Positions 1 to 8,674 of a DNA stretch of 24,129 nt are shown one piece after another (position 1 is the first letter of the stretch; each line of letters starts with the position of its first letter). The notes beneath the pieces are model-generated. The model had not been told where the DNA came from, did no database searches, and saw nothing but the letters and a program-made list of their open reading frames with translations. The stretch spans positions 1-24,129 of the forward strand of contig CAYRGZ010000020.1 of the NCBI GenBank assembly GCA_964423785.1, given 5' to 3'. This DNA comes from S012-135 sp964423785 (GTDB lineage Bacteria > Desulfobacterota > Desulfobulbia > Desulfobulbales > S012-135). Both the position numbers and the translations under genes were made by a program.

Positions 1-15
1 GTGACAATTCGCATG

Positions 16-96
16 CGGCCCAGGCCTGACACGATACTTCAACGGATTACAGACCGTGAACTCGATGGAATCGCATGTGGTGCGATTCCATCAAAA
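16..96 (+). repeat. Dispersed hairpin repeat, copy A (upstream of rsmH)
   Basis: This is one of four copies of the same sequence in the window (others near 8569, 11501 and, inverted, 15950-16190). Shared blocks are CCTGACACGATA, a TTACA-nn-CCGTGAACTCGATG segment and a terminal GCGATTCCATCAAA. Here the terminal part is a perfect 12-bp inverted repeat, GATGGAATCGCA at 64-75 and TGCGATTCCATC at 81-92, around a 5-nt loop. It lies in the leader of rsmH. No terminal inverted repeats, target duplications or transposase are visible, so it resembles a REP or MITE-like non-autonomous element more than an insertion sequence. Confidence 0.85.
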
Positions 97-154
97 TCCG
101 GTCGGCCGCAGGCCTTGCCAGGGGTTTTCATACAAAGGTCGATCGGCGAATGCG

Positions 155-1051
155 ATGCGTCCGGAGCACGAGCCCGTTCTTCTCGCCGAAGTCGTGGCGG
201 TCCTCGCCCCGACGAGCGGCGGTATCTACGTGGATGGGAACGTGGGCTTCGGCGGCCACGCCACGGCCATCCTAGAGGCCAGTGCGCCGGACGGCCGCCT
301 GATCGGCTTCGACTGGGACGAGGCGGCCATCGAGCGGGCCGCTGACCGGCTCGCTCCCTTCGGGGATCGGGTCGTATTGATCCGTGATAATTTCGTGACC
401 ATCGGCCGTCACCTGCGGGCGCGCGGCATCGAGGCGGTGGACGGGATCCTCCTCGACCTCGGTATCTCGTCGTACCACGTCGATGCCAGCGGACGAGGGT
501 TTTCCTTCCAGCGGGACGAGCCCCTCGACATGCGCATGGATCTTCGACGGGAGGTCACCGCCGCCGACCTGGTGAACGATCTTCCCGAGCGCGATCTTGC
601 CGACATCATCTACCATTACGGCGAGGAACGCCAGGCGCGCCGGATCGCCGCCCACATCGTCCTGGCCCGACGCCGACAGCGGATCGCCACCTCCGGCCAG
701 TTGGCCGCCATCGTCGCGCAGGCGGTGCCGAAACGGTTTCATCCCCGGCGGATCCACGTGGCCACCAGGACTTTCCAGGCCCTGCGGATCGCGGTGAACG
801 GTGAACTCGACAACCTGCGGGCCGTGCTCTTGGACGGCTGGCGTTTTTTGCGGCCCGGCGGCCGATTCTGCGTCATCAGCTTTCATTCCCTGGAGGACCG
901 CCTGGTGAAGACGGTGTTTGCCAGCGAGCCCCAGCTTGTTGTTTTGAACAAGAAACCGGTGACCCCCACCACCGCCGAAATCGAACGCAATCCCCGCAGC
1001 CGCAGCGCCCGGCTGCGGGTCGCCGCCAGGAGGAAGGGAGATGGTGCATGA
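155..1051 (+). CDS. rsmH: 16S rRNA m4C1402 methyltransferase RsmH (MraW)
   Basis: This is the S-adenosylmethionine-dependent methyltransferase that modifies the N4 of C1402 in 16S rRNA, a cytoplasmic enzyme and usually the second gene of a dcw cluster. The protein opens with the family signature HEPVLLAEVV (residues 5-14). The SAM-binding loop DGNVGFGGH is at 27-35, ILLDLGISS and a GFSFQRDEPLDMRMD segment follow, and SFHSLEDRLVK lies near the C-terminus. The ATG at 155 gives 298 residues, a normal length. The frame is open back to 56, but that extension would be read from repeat copy A and does not look like family sequence. No strong ribosome binding site precedes 155. The 3' end overlaps ftsL by 11 bp. 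MraZ, the usual first gene, would lie before the window. Confidence 0.96.
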   Translation: MRPEHEPVLLAEVVAVLAPTSGGIYVDGNVGFGGHATAILEASAPDGRLIGFDWDEAAIERAADRLAPFGDRVVLIRDNFVTIGRHLRARGIEAVDGILLDLGISSYHVDASGRGFSFQRDEPLDMRMDLRREVTAADLVNDLPERDLADIIYHYGEERQARRIAAHIVLARRRQRIATSGQLAAIVAQAVPKRFHPRRIHVATRTFQALRIAVNGELDNLRAVLLDGWRFLRPGGRFCVISFHSLEDRLVKTVFASEPQLVVLNKKPVTPTTAEIERNPRSRSARLRVAARRKGDGA

Positions 1052-1379
1052 CTATTCACGGCGATATTCCCAGGTGTTGCAGAAACGCCAGCCGGTGCGC
1101 CAGAACGGTGGCAAGCCCTTCTGGCTGTCCCGCGTCATCGGCACGGTCATGCTGGCGGTGGCGGTGGCCGGCATCGGTTTTTCCCTCTGGGTCAGCCATC
1201 GGATCACGGTGGGGCTCGCCGAACTCGCCGTCGCCACCAGCCGCGGTGAGACGCTGGCCGCAAGACGCGATCTCTTGGCCGCCAGGCGGGATTCCCTGCA
1301 GGACGAGCCGGCGGTCCACAAGAGGGCGGCGGAACTGGGCCTGTTCGTGCCGACCGCCGACCAGATCAGGCGGCTGTGA
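1041..1379 (+). CDS. ftsL: Cell division protein FtsL
   Basis: This is a small bitopic membrane protein of 112 residues with the classic FtsL layout: a basic cytoplasmic tail (about 1-28), one transmembrane helix (about 29-53, FWLSRVIGTVMLAVAVAG onward), then a periplasmic, probably coiled-coil segment rich in Arg, Ala and Glu, ending in a short ELGLFVPT-type motif. In the divisome, FtsL forms a complex with FtsB and FtsQ that activates FtsWI. Identification rests on topology and on position between rsmH and ftsI, since FtsL sequences diverge strongly. A ribosome binding site AGGAAGGGAG lies directly before the ATG. The gene overlaps rsmH by 11 bp and ftsI by 4 bp (GTGA), implying translational coupling. 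Confidence 0.9.
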   Translation: MVHDYSRRYSQVLQKRQPVRQNGGKPFWLSRVIGTVMLAVAVAGIGFSLWVSHRITVGLAELAVATSRGETLAARRDLLAARRDSLQDEPAVHKRAAELGLFVPTADQIRRL

Positions 1380-3055
1380 GAAGGACACGGCCCCGGCGTC
1401 GGTCGCCCGTTGCCGTCGGGCTGCTGCTCGGCCTTGCCGCGGTGGTCGTCGTCTGGTGGTGGCTGGGGGCTTCCCCCGGCGGGGACGAGAAGCGAACGGC
1501 ACCGCTTGCGGCCCCGCAAGCACGACCGGCCCGAAAGAACATCTATGATCGCCGCCTGCGGCCCCTGGCCGTCAGCCTGCCGGTGGGGACGGTGTTTGCC
1601 CGGCCCCGGCAGGTCCGGTTCGACGCCGAGTGGCTGGCGCGGCTCGCCGTACTCCTCGACGCCGACCCCGAGGAGGTGCGCGACCGGCTCACCTCTCGGC
1701 GGCCGGTGGAGTGCCTGGCCCGCAACGTCCCCGGCGATCGGGCCGCTGAAATTGAACGACTCGCCATTCCAGGAATCGATGTCATGTACGGCTCCGTCCG
1801 CTACTATCCCGAGGCCGAGGTAACCGCCCACCTCGTCGGATTCACCGCCAAGGGGCGGGGACTGTGCGGGATCGAGGCGCTGGCCGACGACCGGCTGACG
1901 GGACGGGGCACGCGCGGGGGCGACTGTATCGCCACCGTCGATCTCGATCTGCAGAAAAAGGTGCGTTCCGAGCTAGCCGAGCTGCAGGCGGCCACCGGCG
2001 CCGCCGCCGGCGCTGCCGTGGTGATGGAGGCGGCCACCGGCGCGGTGCTCGCCCTCGTCGCCCGGCCGGATTTCGATCCGAATCGGTACTGGCAGGGGGG
2101 CGAGGACGTGCTGGTCAACCCGGCCATCGAGAAGCCGCTGGCCGTGGATCTCTTCGGGCCCCTGTTCGACGGCTCGCTCACCGATGCGCCGGCCGAACCG
2201 CCGGCAGCGGGCTGGATCGCCGCCGGTCCCGGTATCTATCGGTCTTTTGCGGCGCGCGGTGTGCGGGGTGTCTTCCCGGCCTGGTACCAGGACACGGCGG
2301 CGCGCCTCGGTCGGGACTCGGATGGGGCGGGCCTGTTGGAACTGGCCGCTGCGGTTTCCACCCTGGTGAACGGCGGCAGGCGGATCGAACCACACCTGAT
2401 CGCCGGTTACTGGGTCGCCGGTAGGATGGTGTCCGGACGCGAAGTGGACGACCGGGTCCTCTTCGATGGTGATCCGGACACGGTCCTCGACCGGCTGAGC
2501 AGCGGGGAGGGCCGCTTCGGTTTTGCCGAGGTGCTGGTCGAACGCCAGGTGCCGGCGAAATCGGAGGCTGGTGGTGTCGATGCCGACGACGCCGATGGTG
2601 CCGGGGAACGGTCGGCCGTGTTCTTCGATGGAGTGACCTGCGGGTTCGTGCGCGGGGCGCGGCCCCTGGTGGTCGCCATCCGGTTGGAGGGTGCCCGGCT
2701 GTCCGCATCCGAGCCGTCGCCCTTGCGGCGACCGGCCAGGGCCATGCTGACGGCGGCGGCGATTACCGGGGCGGTGGCGCCGGTGACCGCCGCCGGTCTG
2801 GCGGTGGACGTCGAGGATCTCCACCGGCGGTGGCGACAAAAAAAAGAGGAGGAGGATGCCAAACCGAGCGCCGATGCGGGCAAACGGATGCCGAACGTCC
2901 TCGGTATGAGTCTGCGCAAGGCGCTCTACACCCTGCGAGAGGTGGATTGCCTATTCACGGTACGGGGCTCCGGACGGGTGGTCGCCCAGGAGCCGGCGCC
3001 GGGGGAGCCGGTTCGCGAGCAGGGGTGTTTCCTGCAGCTCGAGATGGAAGAGTAG
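1376..3055 (+). CDS. ftsI: FtsI-like class B penicillin-binding protein, catalytic motifs missing
   Basis: FtsI is the septal peptidoglycan transpeptidase and the partner of FtsW. This 559-residue protein has the expected order: a basic start, a membrane helix (about 12-30), a dimerisation domain (IYDRRLRPLAVSLPV, then YYPEAEVTAHLVGFT), the opening of the transpeptidase domain (TVDLDLQKKV, VVMEAATGAVLALVARPDFDPNRY to residue 238) and a C-terminal PASTA domain (503-559). The active site is not recognisable. Where LFEPGSTFK is expected there is LFGPLFDGSL (259-268), without SxxK. The stretch that normally holds SxN is shortened: only about 64 residues separate it from AAAVSTLVNGGRRIEPHL (324-341). 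The KTG position reads PAKSEAGG (393-400). One uninterrupted frame argues against decay by frameshift. The GTG start overlaps ftsL by 4 bp. It is probably a non-catalytic structural protein. Confidence 0.85.
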   Translation: MRRTRPRRRSPVAVGLLLGLAAVVVVWWWLGASPGGDEKRTAPLAAPQARPARKNIYDRRLRPLAVSLPVGTVFARPRQVRFDAEWLARLAVLLDADPEEVRDRLTSRRPVECLARNVPGDRAAEIERLAIPGIDVMYGSVRYYPEAEVTAHLVGFTAKGRGLCGIEALADDRLTGRGTRGGDCIATVDLDLQKKVRSELAELQAATGAAAGAAVVMEAATGAVLALVARPDFDPNRYWQGGEDVLVNPAIEKPLAVDLFGPLFDGSLTDAPAEPPAAGWIAAGPGIYRSFAARGVRGVFPAWYQDTAARLGRDSDGAGLLELAAAVSTLVNGGRRIEPHLIAGYWVAGRMVSGREVDDRVLFDGDPDTVLDRLSSGEGRFGFAEVLVERQVPAKSEAGGVDADDADGAGERSAVFFDGVTCGFVRGARPLVVAIRLEGARLSASEPSPLRRPARAMLTAAAITGAVAPVTAAGLAVDVEDLHRRWRQKKEEEDAKPSADAGKRMPNVLGMSLRKALYTLREVDCLFTVRGSGRVVAQEPAPGEPVREQGCFLQLEMEE

Positions 3056-3063
3056 AAGAGTAG

Positions 3064-4626
3064 ATGATCTTGGCTCTCGGTCCGGGAGGAAGAAAGGAGA
3101 TACCTCTCGGGAAGCTGTTGGCCGCCTGCGGCCGGAAGGTCACCGGACCGGTGGCCGAGCTTCCCATTGCCGAGGTGACGGCGGATTCCCGCCGTGTCGT
3201 CCCGGGCGCCCTGTTCGTGGCCGTCAGTGGGGGGAAAGCTGACGGCCACGACTTTCTTTCCGACGCCGTTGCCGCCGGTTGCCGGGCGGTGGTGGTGGAG
3301 CGGCCGGCTGCCGCCGTCGGCATGCCGGTGCCGGTGCCGGTGATCAGAGTGGCCGACAGCCGCGTCGCCCTCGGCCAGCTGGTCGCCGCCTGGTACGGCA
3401 ACCCGGCGGCACGGGTCGTGACCATCGGTATCACCGGCACCAACGGCAAGACCACCACCGCCTATCTGGTGGAGGCGATACTGCAAGCGGCCGGTCACCG
3501 GCCGGGGCTGATCGGCACGGTGGAGTACCGCTGCGCCGGTTTCCGTCGCCCCGCCGCTCTCACCACGCCGGATGCCGAGCAACTCCAGAACCTGTTGGCC
3601 GACATGGTCGCCGCCGGTGTAACCCACGTGGTCATGGAGGCCTCCTCCCATGCCCTGGACCAGGGACGGCTGGCCGGCGTCGCCTTCGATGTAGCGGTGT
3701 TTACCAACTTGAGCCGCGACCACCTGGATTACCACCACGACATGGAGGCGTATTTCCTCGCCAAGCGCCTCCTGTTCGAACGACACCTGAAGCCGGGCGG
3801 GGCGGCGGTGATCTTGCAGCCGGAGGACGAAGAGCGGCGGCAACCGGCGGTCCGCCTGACCGCTTGGCTCGAGAAGCGGCGGGTGCGCATGGTGCGTTGC
3901 GGTGGCGGTCTGGCCGATCTGCGACCGGTATCCCGCTCCCTGGACATCCACGGAAGCCGGTGCGCGATCGATACGCCGGCCGGGTCGATCACGGTCCGGT
4001 CCCCCCTGGTCGGGGAGCATAACCTGGAAAACCTTCTCACCGCCGCCGGGGTCGGTATCGCCCTCGGCCTGGATCCGGCAGCGATCGGGGCCGGCCTGTC
4101 GCAACCGGTGCAGATTCCCGGTCGGTTGGAGCGGGTGCGCCGCCGGCCGGCGGTCTTTGTCGATTACGCCCATACCCCCGATGGACTGGCCCAGGTGCTC
4201 ACCACCCTGCGCCGGCTGGCGCCGGGCCGCCTGGTGGTGGTCTTTGGGTGCGGCGGCGACCGTGATCGGGGCAAACGGCCGCAGATGGGGGAGATTGCCG
4301 GCCGGCTTGCCGACCTGGTGATCGTCACCACCGACAATCCGCGCAGCGAGTCGCCGGCCGCCATCCTGGCCGCCATTGAGGCCGGGGTGCAGCGGACCGG
4401 CATGCGTCGGTGCCGGGCCGAGCTGGGCTTGCGGCACGGCTGGCGGGGATTCTACGACGTGATTAGTGACCGCCGCCAGGCAATCCGGGTGGCGGTGAGC
4501 CGGGCCCGGGCCGACGATGTCGTGCTCTTGGCCGGCAAGGGGCACGAGGATTACCAACTGGTCGCTGGCCGGCGCATCTTCTTCGACGACCGGCTGGAGG
4601 CCTCGTTGGTTGCAAGGACGGAATGA
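3064..4626 (+). CDS. murE: UDP-MurNAc-tripeptide synthetase MurE (meso-diaminopimelate type)
   Basis: MurE is the cytoplasmic ATP-dependent ligase that adds the third residue to UDP-MurNAc-L-Ala-D-Glu. The protein has 520 residues. The N-terminal domain carries TADSRRVVPGALFVA, the ATP-binding loop GTNGKTTT is at 125-132, MEASSHALDQGR and a TNLSRDHLDYH segment follow, and VDYAHTPDGL opens the C-terminal domain. DNPRSE at 424-429 matches the DNPR signature of enzymes that use meso-diaminopimelate rather than lysine. The ATG at 3064 lies 8 bp after the ftsI stop with only a weak purine stretch (GAAGAGTAG) before it, so translation may be coupled to ftsI. Confidence 0.97.
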   Translation: MILALGPGGRKEIPLGKLLAACGRKVTGPVAELPIAEVTADSRRVVPGALFVAVSGGKADGHDFLSDAVAAGCRAVVVERPAAAVGMPVPVPVIRVADSRVALGQLVAAWYGNPAARVVTIGITGTNGKTTTAYLVEAILQAAGHRPGLIGTVEYRCAGFRRPAALTTPDAEQLQNLLADMVAAGVTHVVMEASSHALDQGRLAGVAFDVAVFTNLSRDHLDYHHDMEAYFLAKRLLFERHLKPGGAAVILQPEDEERRQPAVRLTAWLEKRRVRMVRCGGGLADLRPVSRSLDIHGSRCAIDTPAGSITVRSPLVGEHNLENLLTAAGVGIALGLDPAAIGAGLSQPVQIPGRLERVRRRPAVFVDYAHTPDGLAQVLTTLRRLAPGRLVVVFGCGGDRDRGKRPQMGEIAGRLADLVIVTTDNPRSESPAAILAAIEAGVQRTGMRRCRAELGLRHGWRGFYDVISDRRQAIRVAVSRARADDVVLLAGKGHEDYQLVAGRRIFFDDRLEASLVARTE

Positions 4627-4636
4627 CGAAAACAAT

Positions 4637-6103
4637 ATGACCATGCAACGGTCACAGAGAGGATTCGGCTACGGACTGGCGGTCAAGGACGATCCGGCCT
4701 GGCGGCTCATCGACGTACTGGCGGCCACCGGCGGTGCCTGCGCCACGCCGGATGCCGATCGCGTCTTCCGGTCCGTCGTCACGGACAGCCGCGGGGTCGA
4801 GGCCGGCGATCTCTTCGTGGCGCTCACCGGCGACCGGTTCGACGGCCACGATTTCGTGGCCGATGCGGTCCGGCGGGGTGCGGCCGGCGTGGTGGTGGCA
4901 CGGCCGCCGGCCACGCCGCTGCCGGTCTGCGTGGTGCAGGTGGCCGACACCCTCACAGCCCTGGGCGATCTCGCCGCGTATCGGCGCCGCCGGATCGCCG
5001 GCTTGCGGGTGGCGGCCATCACCGGCAGCTGCGGCAAGACCACGGTCAAAGAGATGGTGGCCGCCATCCTCGGGCAGCGCCATCGACTGGTGAAGACCCA
5101 TGGCAACTACAACAATCTCGTCGGCCTGCCCCTGTCGCTTTTGCCGGTCTGCCACCATCACCGGTTCGCGGTGCTTGAGATGGGCATGAATCGGCCCGGC
5201 GAGATCGCCCGTCTGACCGCCATCGCCGACCCGAACGTGGCCTGCATCACCAACGTCATGGAGGCCCATATCGGCGCCTTTGCCGATCTGCGGGCGGTGG
5301 CGGCCGCTAAGGAGGAATTGTTCGCCGGCGTCGGTGCCGATGCGGTGCTGGTCGTCAATCTGGACGATCCGCTGGTCCGGGCAATGGTCGGCCGCTATCC
5401 GAACCCGGTCGTCACCTTCGGCCGCCGATCCGGGGCCGTGGTGCGGGGTCTGCGGCCCCGGCAGGTGGGTGACGCGGCCATGAGCTTTACCCTCGAGATC
5501 GAGGGCCGTCGACGCCGGGTGCGGCTCGGGGTCTTCGGGGCCCACCTGCTCGTCGACGCCCTGGCCGCCGCCGCCATTTGTCATGGCCTCGGCGAGGATA
5601 TCGATGCCATTGCGGCTGGACTCGAACTATTTCAGCCGCCGGCCATGCGGATGCGCATCATCGATCTTGGGGATGGCGTCCATGTCGTGGACGATACCTA
5701 CAACGCCAATCCAGGCTCCATGCGCGCCGCCCTCGAGACGGTGGCGTTCTTGCGGCGGAGCGGCCGGCTCATAGCGGTGCTCGGTGATATGTTCGAACTC
5801 GGTGCCCAAAGCGAAAATCTGCATCGGCAGCTCGGCACCCTGGCCGCCCGGGTCGGCTGTGATCGGCTGCTGGCCGTGGGAGGGTTCGCCGATACCGTGG
5901 CTGCGGCGGCCCGCAGCGCCGGACTGGCGGAGGTGCACAGCAGCCCGGATCGGCAGGCGGCCGCCACCCTGGTGAAAGAGCTTGCGGCGGCCGGCGAGAT
6001 CGGCGCCGGTGACTGGATTCTCGTCAAGGGATCGCGCGGCATGCGGATGGAGACCGTGGTCGATGCACTGACGGCCGCCTTTGGCGGCGGGGAGGGACGC
6101 TGA
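4637..6103 (+). CDS. murF: UDP-MurNAc-tripeptide--D-Ala-D-Ala ligase MurF
   Basis: MurF is the last cytoplasmic amide ligase of the pathway and adds the D-Ala-D-Ala dipeptide. The 488-residue protein contains the N-terminal VVTDSRGVEAGDLFVAL segment, the ATP loop TGSCGKTTVKEM (from about residue 129), KTHGNYNNLVGLPLSLL, LEMGMNRPGEI, ITNVMEAHIGAF and the family signature DDTYNANPGSM. The start at 4637 (a second in-frame ATG is at 4643) is 10 bp after the murE stop. No good ribosome binding site is visible, so coupled re-initiation is likely. The frame stays open upstream into murE, but that part is a shadow of the murE reading frame. The stop overlaps the mraY start by 1 bp (TGATG). Confidence 0.97.
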   Translation: MTMQRSQRGFGYGLAVKDDPAWRLIDVLAATGGACATPDADRVFRSVVTDSRGVEAGDLFVALTGDRFDGHDFVADAVRRGAAGVVVARPPATPLPVCVVQVADTLTALGDLAAYRRRRIAGLRVAAITGSCGKTTVKEMVAAILGQRHRLVKTHGNYNNLVGLPLSLLPVCHHHRFAVLEMGMNRPGEIARLTAIADPNVACITNVMEAHIGAFADLRAVAAAKEELFAGVGADAVLVVNLDDPLVRAMVGRYPNPVVTFGRRSGAVVRGLRPRQVGDAAMSFTLEIEGRRRRVRLGVFGAHLLVDALAAAAICHGLGEDIDAIAAGLELFQPPAMRMRIIDLGDGVHVVDDTYNANPGSMRAALETVAFLRRSGRLIAVLGDMFELGAQSENLHRQLGTLAARVGCDRLLAVGGFADTVAAAARSAGLAEVHSSPDRQAAATLVKELAAAGEIGAGDWILVKGSRGMRMETVVDALTAAFGGGEGR

Positions 6104-7182
6104 TGCTCTACCATCTGCTCTATCCCCTGCACCAGTATTTCGGCGGCTTCAACGTCTTTCGCTACATCACGTTCCGGTCCGCCGGCGCTACCTTGACCTG
6201 TTTCGTGCTGATGCTCGCCTGTATGCCGGCCTTTATCCGGTTTTTGCAACAAAAGCAGATCGGTCAGGTGATCCGCGACGACGGCCCGGAGAGCCATTTC
6301 AGCAAGGCCGGCGTGCCGACCATGGGCGGGTTGTGTATCCTCGCTGCGGTGACGGTCACGGTCTTGTTGTGGGCCGATCTCACCAACCGGTTCGTCTGGC
6401 TGATTCTGGCGGTGCTCGGTTGGTTCGGGGCCATCGGCGCCTACGACGACTACCGGAAGATCACCCGCCAGCACGCCAAGGGACTCAGCGCCGCCGGCAA
6501 GATGATCCTGCAGACCGGCGGCGCCCTGGCGGTGGCGGTGTTCCTGATCGCCACACCCGGCTTCGATACCCAGTTGAGCGTGCCGTTCTTCAAGACCTGG
6601 CGGCCGGAACTGGGGGTATGGTGGCTGCCCTTTGCCGTCGTGGTCATCACCGGCGCCTCCAACGCCGTCAACCTCACCGACGGTCTCGACGGGCTCGCCA
6701 CCGGCCCGCTGGTGATCACGGGCGGCGTGTACCTGATCTTCGCCTATCTCGCCGGTCACGCCATCCTGGCCGCCTACCTGCAGATTCCGTACGTGGCCGG
6801 GGCGGGCGAGGTGGCGGTGGTCTGCGGTGCCCTGGTGGGCGGCGGGCTCGGCTTTCTGTGGTATAACGCTTACCCGGCCGAGGTCTTCATGGGCGACACC
6901 GGTTCCCTTGCCCTGGGGGCGGTCATCGGTACGGTGGCCACCATCATCAAGCAGGAGATCCTGTTGATCATCGTCGGGGGCATCTTCGTGGTCGAGGCCC
7001 TCTCCGTCATCCTCCAGGTGGGCTACTTCAAGATGACCGGGGGCAAGCGTATTTTCTTGATGGCGCCGTACCATCATCACTTCGAGAAGAAAGGTTGGCA
7101 GGAGCCGAAGGTGGTGGTGCGGTTCTGGATCGTTTCCATCGCCCTTGGCCTGGTGGCCTTGGCCACCCTGAAGCTGCGATGA
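6103..7182 (+). CDS. mraY: Phospho-MurNAc-pentapeptide transferase MraY
   Basis: MraY is the integral membrane enzyme that transfers phospho-MurNAc-pentapeptide to undecaprenyl phosphate, forming lipid I. The 359-residue protein shows about ten hydrophobic segments. Its catalytic motifs are in place: YDDYRK with the Asp pair at 115-116, NAVNLTDGLDGLA at 187-199, FMGDTGSLALG from 262, and MAPYHHHFEKKGW with the His triplet at 324-326. A strong ribosome binding site (GGGGAGGGA) lies in the end of murF. The gene overlaps murF by 1 bp and murD by 4 bp. Confidence 0.98.
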   Translation: MLYHLLYPLHQYFGGFNVFRYITFRSAGATLTCFVLMLACMPAFIRFLQQKQIGQVIRDDGPESHFSKAGVPTMGGLCILAAVTVTVLLWADLTNRFVWLILAVLGWFGAIGAYDDYRKITRQHAKGLSAAGKMILQTGGALAVAVFLIATPGFDTQLSVPFFKTWRPELGVWWLPFAVVVITGASNAVNLTDGLDGLATGPLVITGGVYLIFAYLAGHAILAAYLQIPYVAGAGEVAVVCGALVGGGLGFLWYNAYPAEVFMGDTGSLALGAVIGTVATIIKQEILLIIVGGIFVVEALSVILQVGYFKMTGGKRIFLMAPYHHHFEKKGWQEPKVVVRFWIVSIALGLVALATLKLR

Positions 7183-8558
7183 GTGCGATGAGCATGACAG
7201 CAAATCCCGTGGTGGGGGCCGGCATGCAGGCGGTGGTGGTTGGCCTCGGCCGCTCCGGCCGGGCCGCCGCCCTCCTCCTGGCCCGCCACGGCGTCCGGGT
7301 GATCGCCACCGACAGCGGTCGACCCGCCGGTACCGACGAACTTGCCGATGCCGGTATCGAGGTGCAGGTGGGCGGCCATTCGCCGGTCGTGCTCGACGGG
7401 ACGGAACTCGTGGTGGTCAGCCCCGGCGTGCCCCTCGATGCGCCGCTGGTCGCCGAGGCCCGTCGCCGCCGGATACCGGTGCTCGGCGAACTGGGGCTTT
7501 CCCTCGGATTCGTCGATCTGCCGCTGGTGGCGATCACCGGCACCAACGGCAAGAGCACGGTGACTACCTTAGTGGGCGACATGCTGCGGGCTGCGGGCCG
7601 GTCGGTGTTCGTCGGCGGCAACCTCGGTACGCCGCTGGCCGAGTACCTGCTCGAAGGGGCGGCCTGCGACGTGCTGGTGCTCGAGGTATCGAGTTTTCAG
7701 CTCGATACCGTCGGCCACATCGCGCCGGCGGTGGCGGTGCTTCTGAACGTCAGCCCCGACCACCTGGACCGGTACGAGTCCTATGCGGCCTACGTCGCCT
7801 CGAAGAAGCGCCTGTTTCGGGACCAGACCGAAGGACAGGCCGCGGTGTTGAACGGCGACGATCCGGCCTGCGCCGAGGTGCCCGGCCGGGCCCGGCGGCT
7901 CTACTTCTCCGGCCGGCGGCGGGATGTAGCCGGCCGGATCGAGGCGGACCGGGTACTGGTGGAAGGGCTGGGCGAACTGATCCTGCCGCCCTCCCTCGCC
8001 CTGGGGCCGAACCCGGCCAACGTCGCCGCCGCCGCCCTGGCCGCCGCCGAGTTCGCCTGTCCGGTTACGGCCGTCCAGGCGGCCCTCGACGGTTTTCGGC
8101 CGCTACCGCACCGGATGGCAGTGGTGGCGGAGCACGACGGCATCACCTGGGTGGACGATTCCAAGGCCACCAATATCGGCGCCGTGGCTGCGGCCCTTGC
8201 CAGTATCGATCGGCCGGTGGTGCTCATCGCCGGCGGTCGCGACAAGGGCGGCGATTACCGGCTGTTACGCCCCCAGGTGACCGGTCGGGTCAAGGCCGTG
8301 GTATGCATCGGCGAGGCGTCCGAGCGGATCGCTGATGCGCTTGAGAATTGTACGGCGGTGGAGTTTGCCGCCGACATGGAGGAGGCGGTGCGGCGGGCCG
8401 CGTCCCGGGCTGCGGCCGGCGACGTGGTGCTGCTGTCGCCCGCCTGCGCCAGTTTCGATATGTACGCAAGCTACGCCGAGCGCGGCCGGGTTTTCCAGAC
8501 GGCGGTGGCCGATCTGGTCGGCGGCGGTGGTTGGCGGCACAAAACGATGATCCTGTAA
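7179..8558 (+). CDS. murD: UDP-MurNAc-L-alanine--D-glutamate ligase MurD
   Basis: MurD is the cytoplasmic ATP-dependent ligase that adds D-glutamate to UDP-MurNAc-L-Ala. The 459-residue protein has the N-terminal VVVGLGRSGRAAALLL nucleotide-fold segment, VVVSPGVP, the ATP loop ITGTNGKST at 119-127, LEVSSFQLDT, NVSPDHLDRY, VDDSKATNIGA, LIAGGRDKGGDY and a LLSPACASFDMY motif near the end. The start at 7179 uses an ATGA overlap with the mraY stop; ATG codons at 7188 and 7194 are alternatives. The frame runs upstream to 7095 inside mraY but that part is unrelated to the family. In most dcw clusters ftsW would follow. Here a 171-bp gap with a repeat copy follows instead. Confidence 0.97.
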   Translation: MSAMSMTANPVVGAGMQAVVVGLGRSGRAAALLLARHGVRVIATDSGRPAGTDELADAGIEVQVGGHSPVVLDGTELVVVSPGVPLDAPLVAEARRRRIPVLGELGLSLGFVDLPLVAITGTNGKSTVTTLVGDMLRAAGRSVFVGGNLGTPLAEYLLEGAACDVLVLEVSSFQLDTVGHIAPAVAVLLNVSPDHLDRYESYAAYVASKKRLFRDQTEGQAAVLNGDDPACAEVPGRARRLYFSGRRRDVAGRIEADRVLVEGLGELILPPSLALGPNPANVAAAALAAAEFACPVTAVQAALDGFRPLPHRMAVVAEHDGITWVDDSKATNIGAVAAALASIDRPVVLIAGGRDKGGDYRLLRPQVTGRVKAVVCIGEASERIADALENCTAVEFAADMEEAVRRAASRAAAGDVVLLSPACASFDMYASYAERGRVFQTAVADLVGGGGWRHKTMIL

Positions 8559-8568
8559 AAAGTCGCTG

Positions 8569-8652
8569 TCGGTCCAGGCCTGACACGATAATGCAAACGG
8601 TTACAATCCGTGAACTCGATGAAATCGCATTGTTTGCGATTCCATCAAAAAA
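8569..8652 (+). repeat. Dispersed hairpin repeat, copy B (murD-murG gap)
   Basis: This is the second copy of the repeat, starting 11 bp after the murD stop. It contains CCAGGCCTGACACGATAA, GGTTACAATCCGTGAACTCG and the terminal stem GATGAAATCGCA (8618-8629) with TGCGATTCCATC (8635-8646), 11 of 12 pairs matched around a 5-nt loop. It sits in the slot where ftsW is usually encoded. Confidence 0.85.
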
Positions 8653-8674
8653 ATAGAGGAGATGGTCGCGTTTC

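Noticed and set aside
56..154. N-terminal extension of rsmH
   Set aside because: The frame is open but reads through repeat copy A, and family sequence begins at the ATG at 155.
1376..3055. FtsI motif loss as a sequencing frameshift
   Set aside because: Recognisable FtsI sequence is in the same frame before and after the altered region, through to the PASTA domain, so a simple indel error does not explain it.
2926..4644. Long minus-strand open frames opposite murE and other dcw genes
   Set aside because: These are shadows produced by the high G+C codon bias of the + strand genes; their translations are low-complexity and lack recognisable domains.
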